The notes: generated by a model not told the origin, from the letters alone. Counted from the first letter of the stretch, positions 1 through 10,554 are shown. The stretch is 64,000 bases of DNA from SKPS01 sp964469215 (GCA_964469215.1 CAYXYB010000003.1:1-64000); one strand, 5' to 3'. Translations and numbers: made by a program.

Positions 1-3000
1 CATCATAATCAAATGAGTAGCTATATACTCCGCCCAGGCCGTTCACAATACCTGCAGTGTTTGAAATGCCGGTGATGTTGTTTTCTTTGTCGTAGCTGTA
101 ACTCAGATCCATCAGCATGTTTTGTCCGCTCTGGGTCTGCAATCCTGCCAGCCGGCGGCGGTATGGCTCGTAATTGTATTGGGTTTTGGTGCCGTTACCG
201 TAAGCGATATATGACCGGGAACCGAATTTGTCGTAAAAAATGGAATCAATAATAGGATAGTGATCCTGCCCTTTTATTCCCTGCATGGCAAACAACTGCC
301 CTCCCGTATCGTAGTCATAGCTAACCACCTCCCCGTCGGGGTAAGTCATCTGCTTTATGCGGTTCCAGCTGTCGTATTCCCATTCCATGGCAAAGGTGTA
401 TGTTTCGTTGCCGCCCGGTAGCACAAAGGTACGTTCATTTCTTATAATTTCACCCATCTTTCCGTAAAAAAACTGTTGTACACCCGAAGCATCCTGCATG
501 CGGGTGATGCGGCCTGCTTCGTTGCCGGCAGAATTGTCGCCGTATTCGTAGTACACATCCATTTCGGGGTTTACCGGGTAATGTATTTGGGCAAGGCGTC
601 CGTCTGTGTAATTGTATGTTATTGAATCGCTTATAAGATCCAGATTGGCAGACTTCACAGAACGCAGGTTGCCGGCGGCATCGTACCGCCAGGTGGTGGT
701 TCCGGCATCGGGATGGTTGCGTTCTACAACCCGGCCAAACATATCGTAGCTGTATGTGGTGGAGTTAGCTTCAGGATCGATGCTTTCAATGAGCTCACCC
801 ATTGGATTGTATCTGAACTTTGTTTTTGCCATTTGTGCCGCATATACCTGTGTCTGCAATCCGCGGGCATCGGTGTACTGCACCGAGGTTATGTTGTTTG
901 CGTCGGTAACTGTGGTGGTGAAGCACTTGTTGTAAAAATCGTCATCACCAAAACCGTAAACAAAGGTATTGGTATCATACGTCGATTGAGCGGTGGGTAT
1001 ATATATTGTGCATTGCCTGTCGAGCACATCGTAAACCACCATGGTGGGATCAAACGGGTCAACTTTTGTGCTGTACAGAGTGACAGCGGCGGTGTCTGTT
1101 ACCGGATGCCGGCTGCTTACCACACGGCCAAGCCCGTCGTAAACAACCTGTCCGCTAACAATCATGGTTTTAAATGCATTACCGTTTTCGAAAACAAAAG
1201 CATCCTTTTTGGTTTGTAAAACCCTCCCCAGGCCATCGGCAAAGGTGGTGGTCTTAAGGGTGTTGCCGGGATTCATAGTGTCGTAATGTTCGGTGAGTGC
1301 CCAGGGGACAAAAGATGTATCTGATAAATCATTGCCTGTGTCATCCCAGAAACTGAACCGTATGGTCCATGGAGTGCCGGCATCAGCTTCATAAGGAGCG
1401 AGAACGGTGCGTAACCTGCCGAAACCATCGTATGAATAATCAATAATATTTCCCGAAACATCTGTTGTCTGCAGAGGTACCCCGAAGCGGGGATCGTATA
1501 CGGCAGAAGAGCTATAGCCCAGGTTGTCGGTAACATCCACAGGATAGGTAGTGGTTGCCCCATCATAACCGTAAGTCAATTCCCTTCTGAAACTGTTATA
1601 GTCTTCGGGCATCTGAATAAGGGCAAGATTTCCATGTATTGAATATGTTAAATCAATCACACTTATGTCGTCGTTGTTTACTTGTCTGATGGATAGCGGT
1701 TTGCCGGTATTCTGGCAATAGGTTGCATATCGTTTCCTGAGCACATTGGCCCCATGGGTAACCACAAGGGTATCCGGCAGTCCGAGAATATTTTTCGCAC
1801 TGTCAATATAATATGTTATTACAGCCACAAGAGAGTCATCAGGTACCGCTGTGTCGCCTTTATTGATATACTTTATGATGTTTCCAAAGCCACCGTGTTC
1901 ATACTCTTTACGTGTATGTATCTGATAGTTTTGCTGGTTTTCATAATAGTACCGGTCTTCGGCTGATACGGCCGGAAAATATGGCCCGAAACATTGAGCC
2001 GAGTCATCGGGTATGATTTTACCGGATTCTATTTCCTTGCGGTGCCATGTGTATTCGGTTCTTATTACCGGTTTGCCGGTGCTGTCGAGTAATGTTTCAG
2101 ACTTTTTAAGCCCTTTGAACAGGCAGTGGTTGTTGAAAAAGGTCTCAACAGTTGAGCGGTATGCATAGGGTTCAATTACATTATAGGTTTGATATTGAGT
2201 TGATTTAACGGTATCGTAGCCAAAAAACTCACGATCGTAGCGGTCGTAGTAGCCATTGCCATATTCAAAAGAGGTAATCATGGAATCGGCGCCATGGGCG
2301 GTGTTACCCAAAGCTTCAAGTTTCACCTCAGACATTACCCATTTCCTTTGTGGCATATTCGCATCACATAACATAAGTTCATAGTCAATTTCATAACTGG
2401 AGAGAGTGGGTGTTACAACGTTTTTCAGTATGTTTATACGACCCAGAGTTGAATAACGAACTTTTAGTTCTTTATCATCAATGTAAACCAAATCAGGATA
2501 TCCGTCATTATTGATGTCCGTAAACTGTGCTTTGTCGACTGAAAATGTTGGTGAATATAAACCCCCTAATGAAAAATTTAGTTTCACGCCTGCATATATT
2601 GGAAAGCCAAATGTTCCACCAAGATTTCCCGAAAAAGAGTAGGATTCATTCCTGTCTGGTATATTGATACCTGTCCAGTTCTGGAACGCAAGGAAACCGT
2701 TGCCATTATTGATTGCAACAGAAATACCGTTACTTTGATGGTTTTGGACAATATCTGCCAGACCATCGCCATTGATATCTGAAATAAAAATGGACGGATG
2801 GTTTTCAGACTTGGAAGCTCCAACTCCTGCTGTCCAGCTTGCGTAGCAATTATCCAATTCCATGCTTAATCCTGATCCGGAAGAAATGCCAGAATTAGAA
2901 CTCCTGCTATAAGATATGGTATCAAACGACCATGGTTCCCAATCGGTAAACCCATAACCTATATTCAACGCTATATAACCTGAATTCTGGACTTGATTAA

Positions 3001-6000
3001 TAGAAATCAAGTCCTGAAGTCCATCTCCATTTACGTCGGCCATGGTAAAAGATGAGTTTGAACCACTGCTGCCAAGGGAAAGACTTGTTGTTGCCTTGAT
3101 TTTCATTTGGTGTAGTGTCGACTTTGTGCTTTTAGAGTTTGCAATAGAGATTTCCGGTGTACCTAATCCGGCACTAATTCCTTTTGAATTGTAATCGCTG
3201 TTGTTAATGGATGTGATTTTGTTATGGTACACTGAACTGCTGTCTAACCCACCGGATGGCAAAGTATATTGAATAAATCCATTCATTAAAATATCAGGAA
3301 ACCGATCTCCATTCATATCAAAAAAATCGGCATGTGCCTGATTTTCTCCGGATGACCAGCTTGCGCCTGAACTCAGAGGGCCTAACCCTCCATTAATGTT
3401 GAATGAATACCCTTCCTGATCAATGTGCTTAATGATTGCAAGTCTTTTTTCACCATTTACTGATTTTGTAACCGGGGTATCATATTTAACCTGACTTATT
3501 AGAATTTTTTTTCTTTCATTGCTCATACGGTATGGACCTACCATGGTCAGATCACCAAACCCACGCCAGACGGATGAATCAACATCCGCATACATAGGTG
3601 AAAAATAAGCACTTATAGGATTATACAAACCACCAGTCATTAAAGAATCTTTGAATTTTTCATATGATTGTTTTATATTTGTGGTATCTAAGATTAAGTT
3701 AAGATTTGACGTATCAATTAAATCTTTGATTTTGTTTGTGTCAGGTTTTGGAATGTATAGATGCTCAGGGTTGATATATGAATCCGGTGGATTTAAGTAG
3801 GAAAACTGCCCCCAGCCACGGTATAGGTTCCCGAATTTCATTAAAGAATCATCATAAGGGACTGAAAATCCGGCACGGAAAATCTCACTATTTATTATAA
3901 CCTCAGCGTTGGATACTTTTCCAGCTAAACCCGTATCTGCACTGCAAAATTCAAAAAATAGTGTGTCAGGATCGTTCATGATGATTTCAAGTATTGAGTC
4001 AACCGATACAAATTGATTGTTGATAATTGATAGTTCCTTTTCTGCTATGATCTTATTCTTCTTTTTAACGGCGAAAACCAGGCTGGAATTTTGCACATTT
4101 CCACTATAAGTTATTTTGGGAAATATGTCCAGATTGCCTGTAGCTTGAATGTCATTCGGATAGGTGGGTGTTATGGTGTTTTGGAACAGGGTACGATTTA
4201 TCATTGGCCTGATCCTGATTTGATTGAATTTGCTTGTCGTATCTATAGTCAGATTTTTTGATCTGGTATAAACAAATTCAACATCACAATATACTTTTTT
4301 CCAGTTAACATTTGTATTGGTTTGTGCGCAAAGACTTATTAAATCAAGAGAATCTACCCCGGTTAGATGTATGTCAAGAGTAAACTCATTATATGTGCTA
4401 TCGGCAATGATGGTGTCTTTTATAACTGTGTTGCCATGGATTAGCAAATAATGAACTGAATCACTTAAATGGTCCGTGATTATTTTTCCTTTGACATGAA
4501 TGTCGCCTGAATCAGGTGCCTGAAATACTTGTTTCTGGTAGAGGAGAAAATCATGATCAGCAATATAATGAAACGGTTTCAAACCATCAGCATCCTTGAT
4601 TATATCATAATCACTGATTTGATAGTTTATTTCAGGATTCCAATATACATGATCCCATGAACGGTTACCTAGCGAATTCAATCTGAAATATATATGATCA
4701 CCCTTATTCACGTGTAAGGCCTTTGCATCTAAATTCTTCATTGAATAAAAATCCGCCTGAATTGTGTCGTCAATATGAACAATAGTCTCTTGTTGAATAT
4801 GATAACTTATACCATTTACTTTATTAGAAATTTTCCGGCTAAAGGATGTGTCTTCATAAAGTTGAATTGGTGCATATATCGAAATATCTCCTGTGAATGG
4901 TGCCACCCACAACCTTACCGAAGAAAACTCCTGTGGAGGGAAATCGTTTCCTGGCAATGACGGTATATCTGGATCAATCATTCCATTATATATAATGTAG
5001 TTGCAAGGATTACCGGGTTGACTGATGGTATCACCCGTTGGTATGGAAAACGAAATATTGCCATTGGGGTCAATAGAGTTAAAGTAAACCTCACCTTCCT
5101 TTACAAGATCAGGAAGCCCATCACCATTCACATCAGAAAAATAGACTGGTATGTGAGAAGTTGATTGATTTTTTGTTGCAGATCCTCCCGCAAAACATAC
5201 ACCTTCAATCCCAAAGCCGTATGCATTTCGGATCTCTCTTCCTAATTCCGATAACCCGCTGATACTATATTCGTTGGAGTCAAATGTCAGTTGTGAACCA
5301 CTCCAGCGAAGGGGTCTGTATTTGTATCCTTGAGGTTTTTTATAAATTCTGTCAGGCAAGCCATCTCCATTTACATCCATAAAAACAACCTTGGTTTTAG
5401 AATCTGAATAAGTATAATTAAAATCTCCTCCAACTGACAGGTTCTTCATTATATAGTTACCGCCGAAACCAACAGCAATACTTCCTGTTCCTGAGTAATC
5501 CTGATTAATTGTTGATGAGAGCGTATTTGTCAACATTTCCCCAATCTGGGTAATCATTTCATCAGAAGTATGGCCACTATCGGATGAAATAGTTACCGGA
5601 TCCTTAAATCCCGGTGTGTCTTCATGATAATAGTCGAAGCGATGGATTCTCAGGCCAGGCAAGTTCTTTAACCTGTCATCATTGATCACTTTAATGCTAT
5701 CGCAGGTAATTTCATACTCATGATTTTTCTTAATATCTTCCAGCCCTTCACCGGAGAAATCCAACAATGAACACAAGAGGCTACGGTTGAATGATCCCAT
5801 CTTGTATAGCATCACATAACAACGTACCGTATCGGAATTGTAAAATACCTTGATGGAATCGAGCCTGTGGGCGGTAACCTCCTTAAATCCGTTGCGGCCG
5901 GTTATTATTATGTCTTCCCTGTCACCATCATCCAAAACAAACTGAACCTTATACGGCCCTTCTGCAGAACCAAAACCGGTGTAGGTTATATGATCAGGAT

Positions 6001-7375
6001 AGAGCTGCTTCCCCGGCACAGTACCGTTTGGAAGCCCTGTGTGGTTGATGATCCTGTAGTAATACCGCACAAAATTGCCGTGAAGATCCCTTGTTTCGGT
6101 TAGCGGCCATGATGCTATGTTGTCATCGGCATCACATAATACATGAGGATCCTGTATGACCGTATCTGAATATTTACCGTAGTAATGTACAATGCCGTTA
6201 CGATCCGTCACTTCCCACCAGTAATTAACCGGGGAGGTACCATGGCGTATAATCCGGTTGAAAGCCCCTTCAATCCTCGGATCCAGAGTGTCGGCTCCGT
6301 CGGTGGATCTTATCTGAAGAATACCTGTGTGTACCATAGGCATGAGTTGCTCCCCAGCCAAAAGGTAAGATTCGGTTTCATAATCCGGGTCAAACCGGGG
6401 AACACCCCAACGGGTCTCAACATTAACAGACGGTATTTTCAGATCCCAGCCCATGCCCATCCAACCATTACCGCCTTCGCTGTTATAGGTTATTGCCAGG
6501 TTTGGCTGTAACCCCTGCCTGCCCGCAGGTATCTCTATCTGATACTGCAGGTTGGCAGTGCCATGGTTGTTTGCCGATGGTGGTGAAATTACATTTACCC
6601 CGTCAAATGGATTGGCAAACTGTATATCCTTCATCATAGTCGGCGTGTAAGCATTGGTCTGCGGTGCTTCGGGGGTCTGGATGATGGCGTTGACGAAGTC
6701 GGTGAAGTGGTCGGTTCTGGATACAATCACCCCGCTGGTCACATCCACGCTGTCGTAAGGTACCATGATCCATTTGCCTTTGGCACTGTTGTGATAAAAG
6801 GTTCTGATATCTGATGCAGTATAGCCCTGCGGTATTTTCTCAGGATCGTAAGGGATGCTGAGGGTGAGCTCTTTGGGAAACTCAGGTGTTTGCGGCAACA
6901 GCCTGTAGCCGGCATAGGGGCCTGTGACGTTGATAAGCCACGGATCTATATCAGGCAACTCCTGTGGTTGCAATCCGTTTACACTCAGCTCTGTGACCTC
7001 CGGCACGCTCCCCTCTCCCCCAATCAGGGTAAAGCCCCCAAGTGTTAGCCGGAACGGGCTTGCAGGCTCTGCCACATGAATTGCCACATCGGTCTCGGGA
7101 ATTATGAGCTGCGCACCTGTGGGCGAAATCACGGCTTCCAACCCATTGCCGGCAGGTTGTGCTGCCCCGGCATCCCATGCGGTGGCAACGGTTGCCTTCC
7201 CCTCTGTGGCTTGCCTGTCAATAGGCTCTGAATCCGCAACTTCTGGTGTGTGATGTATTGTGGAACGCACCGGATATGAACTCCCTTTGTCAGTACCGGT
7301 GTCTGATATGCCGATAAACACTATTGAGCCGACAATGGCTGCTGCGGTGGTGATTTGCAGGATATGATTTTTCAT
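1..7375 (-). CDS. Giant SpvB/TcB-like RHS-repeat protein (C-terminus beyond left edge)
   Basis: The reading frame stays open from the ATG at 7375 to base 1, giving at least 2458 residues. I checked the frame near 7300, 5350, 2500 and 40. The start resembles a signal or anchor segment (MKNHILQITTAAAIVGSIVF). Residues of about 60-260 form a beta-rich preface. Around residue 280-340 lies the SpvB/TcaC-type motif (LAITYNSEGG, GWMGMGWDL, TRWGVPRFD). The middle carries at least six FG-GAP/VCBS calcium-type motifs such as DVNGDGLPD (about 5360, 5125, 3310, 3035, 2770, 2505). The last visible 600 residues are YD/RHS repeats (for example YSYDMFGRVVERNHPD). Relatives are the B components of Tc toxins and polymorphic RHS toxins, in which the shell encloses a variable C-terminal tip. 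That tip, and any immunity gene, would lie left of the window. It follows a T9SS cargo gene by 64 bases. The role as a toxin or as a surface protein is inferred. Confidence 0.88.
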   Translation of the reverse strand, partial: MKNHILQITTAAAIVGSIVFIGISDTGTDKGSSYPVRSTIHHTPEVADSEPIDRQATEGKATVATAWDAGAAQPAGNGLEAVISPTGAQLIIPETDVAIHVAEPASPFRLTLGGFTLIGGEGSVPEVTELSVNGLQPQELPDIDPWLINVTGPYAGYRLLPQTPEFPKELTLSIPYDPEKIPQGYTASDIRTFYHNSAKGKWIMVPYDSVDVTSGVIVSRTDHFTDFVNAIIQTPEAPQTNAYTPTMMKDIQFANPFDGVNVISPPSANNHGTANLQYQIEIPAGRQGLQPNLAITYNSEGGNGWMGMGWDLKIPSVNVETRWGVPRFDPDYETESYLLAGEQLMPMVHTGILQIRSTDGADTLDPRIEGAFNRIIRHGTSPVNYWWEVTDRNGIVHYYGKYSDTVIQDPHVLCDADDNIASWPLTETRDLHGNFVRYYYRIINHTGLPNGTVPGKQLYPDHITYTGFGSAEGPYKVQFVLDDGDREDIIITGRNGFKEVTAHRLDSIKVFYNSDTVRCYVMLYKMGSFNRSLLCSLLDFSGEGLEDIKKNHEYEITCDSIKVINDDRLKNLPGLRIHRFDYYHEDTPGFKDPVTISSDSGHTSDEMITQIGEMLTNTLSSTINQDYSGTGSIAVGFGGNYIMKNLSVGGDFNYTYSDSKTKVVFMDVNGDGLPDRIYKKPQGYKYRPLRWSGSQLTFDSNEYSISGLSELGREIRNAYGFGIEGVCFAGGSATKNQSTSHIPVYFSDVNGDGLPDLVKEGEVYFNSIDPNGNISFSIPTGDTISQPGNPCNYIIYNGMIDPDIPSLPGNDFPPQEFSSVRLWVAPFTGDISIYAPIQLYEDTSFSRKISNKVNGISYHIQQETIVHIDDTIQADFYSMKNLDAKALHVNKGDHIYFRLNSLGNRSWDHVYWNPEINYQISDYDIIKDADGLKPFHYIADHDFLLYQKQVFQAPDSGDIHVKGKIITDHLSDSVHYLLIHGNTVIKDTIIADSTYNEFTLDIHLTGVDSLDLISLCAQTNTNVNWKKVYCDVEFVYTRSKNLTIDTTSKFNQIRIRPMINRTLFQNTITPTYPNDIQATGNLDIFPKITYSGNVQNSSLVFAVKKKNKIIAEKELSIINNQFVSVDSILEIIMNDPDTLFFEFCSADTGLAGKVSNAEVIINSEIFRAGFSVPYDDSLMKFGNLYRGWGQFSYLNPPDSYINPEHLYIPKPDTNKIKDLIDTSNLNLILDTTNIKQSYEKFKDSLMTGGLYNPISAYFSPMYADVDSSVWRGFGDLTMVGPYRMSNERKKILISQVKYDTPVTKSVNGEKRLAIIKHIDQEGYSFNINGGLGPLSSGASWSSGENQAHADFFDMNGDRFPDILMNGFIQYTLPSGGLDSSSVYHNKITSINNSDYNSKGISAGLGTPEISIANSKSTKSTLHQMKIKATTSLSLGSSGSNSSFTMADVNGDGLQDLISINQVQNSGYIALNIGYGFTDWEPWSFDTISYSRSSNSGISSGSGLSMELDNCYASWTAGVGASKSENHPSIFISDINGDGLADIVQNHQSNGISVAINNGNGFLAFQNWTGINIPDRNESYSFSGNLGGTFGFPIYAGVKLNFSLGGLYSPTFSVDKAQFTDINNDGYPDLVYIDDKELKVRYSTLGRINILKNVVTPTLSSYEIDYELMLCDANMPQRKWVMSEVKLEALGNTAHGADSMITSFEYGNGYYDRYDREFFGYDTVKSTQYQTYNVIEPYAYRSTVETFFNNHCLFKGLKKSETLLDSTGKPVIRTEYTWHRKEIESGKIIPDDSAQCFGPYFPAVSAEDRYYYENQQNYQIHTRKEYEHGGFGNIIKYINKGDTAVPDDSLVAVITYYIDSAKNILGLPDTLVVTHGANVLRKRYATYCQNTGKPLSIRQVNNDDISVIDLTYSIHGNLALIQMPEDYNSFRRELTYGYDGATTTYPVDVTDNLGYSSSAVYDPRFGVPLQTTDVSGNIIDYSYDGFGRLRTVLAPYEADAGTPWTIRFSFWDDTGNDLSDTSFVPWALTEHYDTMNPGNTLKTTTFADGLGRVLQTKKDAFVFENGNAFKTMIVSGQVVYDGLGRVVSSRHPVTDTAAVTLYSTKVDPFDPTMVVYDVLDRQCTIYIPTAQSTYDTNTFVYGFGDDDFYNKCFTTTVTDANNITSVQYTDARGLQTQVYAAQMAKTKFRYNPMGELIESIDPEANSTTYSYDMFGRVVERNHPDAGTTTWRYDAAGNLRSVKSANLDLISDSITYNYTDGRLAQIHYPVNPEMDVYYEYGDNSAGNEAGRITRMQDASGVQQFFYGKMGEIIRNERTFVLPGGNETYTFAMEWEYDSWNRIKQMTYPDGEVVSYDYDTGGQLFAMQGIKGQDHYPIIDSIFYDKFGSRSYIAYGNGTKTQYNYEPYRRRLAGLQTQSGQNMLMDLSYSYDKENNITGISNTAGIVNGLGGVYSYSFDYD

Positions 7376-7439
7376 GCTGATGCTGTTTTTTCTTTTTTTA
7401 TGCTGATGTTGAATTTATTTTTGCCCGGAGTGTTGCCGG

Positions 7440-8966
7440 TTAGTTTACAATAAGCTTCAGGGTGCGTTTTTCGGCCTGTGTTGCCACATTGATCATAAAT
7501 ATACCTTTGTGAGGCAGCTCACCCCGGTGGTGATGCACTACCGCTGCCGGCATAACGTTCCTGTACACCTCTCTGCCGGCCTGGTCATACACGGTCACTG
7601 CCACCTGCTCCTCTTCAGGCAGTGCTATAATCAGGCTGAAGTGCCCCGGTGTGGGGTTAGGGAATAGGGTGCAGCGCATCCTTTCGTCATCCTGCCACGA
7701 TGAGTCATGCCCTTCACCGCCGGGTGTGCTGGTCTGCTGTGCCGACATGTAGAAAGTTGATTGTCCGAATGCCTGGAAGGTGAATACCTCATCTGTGTGG
7801 CCGCTTCCCCAGAAGATATTGTTGAAATAGATGTTGCCTTCGGCATCGGTGCTGTCGGGTGCATATATTACCACGCTGTCGGGGTGGAAAAGTCCGCTGC
7901 CTGTGGTGTCTGTCACCATGGTAAGCACCACGCTGCTGTCGGGTAGCATGCCCGGGAACACTATCTGGGTGGGTATAAGGTGTGGGTTGGGGCCGCTGTG
8001 TTGCATAAGCCATCGGCGGCAAAGCAGGAATGGCACCACAGCGGGCGCCCCGGCAGTGGTGTCGGGAAGTGTGGCTGTGAGTGCAGCGTTGTTGTCGCCC
8101 CATATCAGAAAGTTGCCTTGCTGCAGCAGCGTGTTGCTGTGATCCACCTCCGGGGTGAGGGTGCCTGCCGCTATGGTGAGGGGTGCAGTGCCCCCCATGG
8201 CCGTGCCCTGTGGCTGGAACAGCCCCAGCAATGTGTCACGGGCAATGGCAGCCACGTTGTGGTGCCAGTTGCTGTTGGCACGGTGATCCCATACAATATC
8301 GTTATTACCGTTCACATACGGCATCTCATGCAGGGTTATGCCGTACTTTACCGCCAGATAGGTGTGTATCCTTACAAACTGCTCGCGGGGCAACACCCCG
8401 TCGAACAGGATAAACTCGGCCAGCCTGCCTGTAAACCCCAGAGTGTCGCAACCGGCCAGCACCACCGATCGGGGCACGGTATCATGGCTGCGAACACGCC
8501 AGTTCTGCAACATAGTGTTTATTACAGGCAGTACTGTGGTGGCAGAAGAATATACGATTGGCCGCATGGCGGTTATCATCCGCCGTGTGGTAAGCCCTGC
8601 CGTAGCCGCCGAATCGATGCTGAGATGCCATACCGCCTGCTCCATCGCCGTATCGGCGCTCTGATACACTGTAAACACAGTAATGGTTGCCTTGCTTCCC
8701 GGATTGTATCCGATGGTAAAACCGGGCTCACTAATGTCGAGCAGAAAAGCACGATTGTAGTTAAACAGCACAGTATCGGGCAACTTTTGCGATTGAAACA
8801 CGCCATGGTATTCATTGCCCGATAAATCGAGCCAAACGCCCGCCGAATCACCGCAGCGGTCGGCACTGAGCCAGATCACAGGCTCTTTTTCTAAAACAGG
8901 CACCTGTGCAAAAAGCACAACGGGCGCAATCCATGCGATCAGAAAAAACGCAAATATTGTTCTCAT
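7440..8966 (-). CDS. LamG-like surface protein with T9SS type A C-terminal sorting domain
   Basis: Exported 508-residue protein. I chose the ATG at 8966 because it begins a clear signal peptide (MRTIFAFFLIAWIAPVVLFA, then Q); a TTG 39 bases upstream only adds charged residues. The N-terminal half has the concanavalin/LamG-like pattern of Bacteroidota surface proteins (VIWLSADRCGDSAGVWLDLSG, about residues 29-48, and LAEFILFDGVLPREQF near 205). It continues into a segment that often follows it (YVNGNNDIVWDHRANSNWHH), seen in proteins labelled DUF8202. The last 80 residues form a T9SS sorting domain (LFPNPTPGHFSL ... GIFMINV ... LKLIVN). The gene looks clearly GC-rich. It lies 64 bases upstream of the RHS giant on the same strand, so co-transcription is likely. 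The ligand is unknown. Confidence 0.85.
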   Translation of the reverse strand: MRTIFAFFLIAWIAPVVLFAQVPVLEKEPVIWLSADRCGDSAGVWLDLSGNEYHGVFQSQKLPDTVLFNYNRAFLLDISEPGFTIGYNPGSKATITVFTVYQSADTAMEQAVWHLSIDSAATAGLTTRRMITAMRPIVYSSATTVLPVINTMLQNWRVRSHDTVPRSVVLAGCDTLGFTGRLAEFILFDGVLPREQFVRIHTYLAVKYGITLHEMPYVNGNNDIVWDHRANSNWHHNVAAIARDTLLGLFQPQGTAMGGTAPLTIAAGTLTPEVDHSNTLLQQGNFLIWGDNNAALTATLPDTTAGAPAVVPFLLCRRWLMQHSGPNPHLIPTQIVFPGMLPDSSVVLTMVTDTTGSGLFHPDSVVIYAPDSTDAEGNIYFNNIFWGSGHTDEVFTFQAFGQSTFYMSAQQTSTPGGEGHDSSWQDDERMRCTLFPNPTPGHFSLIIALPEEEQVAVTVYDQAGREVYRNVMPAAVVHHHRGELPHKGIFMINVATQAEKRTLKLIVN

Positions 8967-9005
8967 GATTTCGGTTTTTATTTGATGATTGGAAAAAAAG
9001 CACAA

Positions 9006-9420
<415 letters not shown>

Positions 9421-9487
9421 AGCCAAAAGCCAAAAGCCAAAAGCCAACAGCCAACAGCTAAAAGCCAAAAGCCAAAAGCCTCCAGCC
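9421..9487. repeat. Heptanucleotide tandem repeat, nine units of AGCCAAA type
   Basis: Nine consecutive 7-base units: AGCCAAA three times, AGCCAAC twice, AGCTAAA, AGCCAAA twice and AGCCTCC, followed by a partial AGCC. On the minus strand the unit reads GGCTTTT or GGCTGTT. The tract abuts the TAG stop of the dihydroorotate dehydrogenase-like gene at 9487, so it forms the start of that gene's 3' untranslated region. The same unit family recurs at 48032-48066. Confidence 0.93.
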
Positions 9488-10476
9488 TACTCAATCCCTG
9501 CAAAATGTTTCATGAACTGCATCCTCTCGTATGCTGCAGGATTCTCTGAAGATTTATAGCTCAGTTTGCCCCGGAAGTCACTAATGTTGCTATAGCTGTT
9601 CTTATCCATCCATGAATTCAGCTCATTCAACATTTCGGTTATCCTTGCAAATCCTTCCTTATAAAGAACAGAGGTGACCTGAACCGTTGTGGCACCGGCA
9701 AGGAGTTGTTTGATAACCGCTTTTCCGTCATGAACTCCGGTAGATGCAGATATATCGCAGTGAAGCAGGTCACTCAGCATTGCCACCCAATGCAGAGAGA
9801 TTGAAAGCTCCTCAGGCGAACTGAAGACATGCGATGAAACAACCTTCATCTTCTCAATATCAATATCAGGAGAGAAGAACCTGTTGAAAAGCACAAGCCC
9901 TTTGATGCCTGTCCAGCTTAACTGCCGCGCAAAACGTGCAAGGCCTGAGAAGTAGTAGCTGATCTTCAGCGAAACAGGGATGGTGACCTGCTTCATTACA
10001 GCATCCACAAGGTGGAAATACACCTTTTCATTGTCTTCTGCAGAGTGATTAGGGTCGGAAGGCAGAATAAAAACATTTAGTTCTATTGCATCTGCTCCCG
10101 CTTCCTGTATCTTTTTTGCAAATGATATCCATTCCGAGGAGGAGATGCAGTTTATACTGGCAATAACAGGAATCTCAACGGCATTCTTACTGTCCCGGAT
10201 CAGATCCAGATAACTTTTAATTTTATGATCTTTGCTGTAATTACTGATATAGTCAACCGCTTCGGGATAGTAACTGTATGACTCATCATCAGATGTAAGT
10301 GCTTTGCTGATCTCATATCTTATCTGTTCTTCGAACAGTGACTTTAACACTAGGGCACCTGCGCCACTCTGTTCAATCTTTATGATGCTGTCGACCGAAT
10401 TTGTTAATCCTGAACTCCCAACTATCAGAGGGTTTTTCAGATTTATACCCATGTAATTTGTTGTGAGGTTTGCCAT
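9487..10476 (-). CDS. Dihydroorotate dehydrogenase-like flavoprotein
   Basis: A 329-residue TIM-barrel protein of the dihydroorotate/dihydropyrimidine dehydrogenase superfamily, beginning with the family pattern NYMGINLKNPLIVGSSGLT. Further support comes from PVIASINCISSSEW near residue 108, the barrel strand EAGADAIELNVF, and a C-terminal phosphate-binding region (STGVHDGKAVIKQLLAGAT) that should hold the FMN phosphate. Bacteroidota carry this as a stand-alone protein distinct from PyrD. The substrate is not established; it could be a pyrimidine or another flavin-linked substrate. A TAnnTTTG promoter lies about 70 bases upstream. The stop codon borders a heptamer repeat. I am confident of the family but not of the reaction. 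Confidence 0.85.
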   Translation of the reverse strand: MANLTTNYMGINLKNPLIVGSSGLTNSVDSIIKIEQSGAGALVLKSLFEEQIRYEISKALTSDDESYSYYPEAVDYISNYSKDHKIKSYLDLIRDSKNAVEIPVIASINCISSSEWISFAKKIQEAGADAIELNVFILPSDPNHSAEDNEKVYFHLVDAVMKQVTIPVSLKISYYFSGLARFARQLSWTGIKGLVLFNRFFSPDIDIEKMKVVSSHVFSSPEELSISLHWVAMLSDLLHCDISASTGVHDGKAVIKQLLAGATTVQVTSVLYKEGFARITEMLNELNSWMDKNSYSNISDFRGKLSYKSSENPAAYERMQFMKHFAGIE

Positions 10477-10546
10477 GTGATGTTGATTTATGTAATTGAT
10501 TTTAATACTATTATCGTCTTAATTATGATATTTTGATTTCTGCAAA

Positions 10547-10554
10547 CAAATCTA
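10547..10554 (-). promoter_or_regulatory. Bacteroidota -7 element for the dihydroorotate dehydrogenase-like gene
   Basis: The plus strand reads CAAATCTA, which is TAGATTTG on the coding strand and matches TAnnTTTG. It lies 70 bases upstream of the ATG at 10476, in the 117-base gap after the S41 protease gene. Confidence 0.5.

Noticed and set aside
713..1219. 168-codon plus-strand open frame inside the RHS region
   Set aside because: The minus-strand frame carries continuous RHS repeats here; the plus frame has no recognisable domain.
7376..7439. Near-repeat TATGCTGATGTTG / CATGCTGATGCTG around a T-rich run between the RHS and T9SS genes
   Set aside because: Only two imperfect copies in a short spacer; could be chance, with no known function.
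7980..8825. 281-codon open frame antisense to the T9SS-cargo gene
   Set aside because: The opposite strand has a complete protein with signal peptide and sorting domain. The antisense frame shows low-complexity His/Gly/Cys-rich sequence typical of GC-rich shadow frames.
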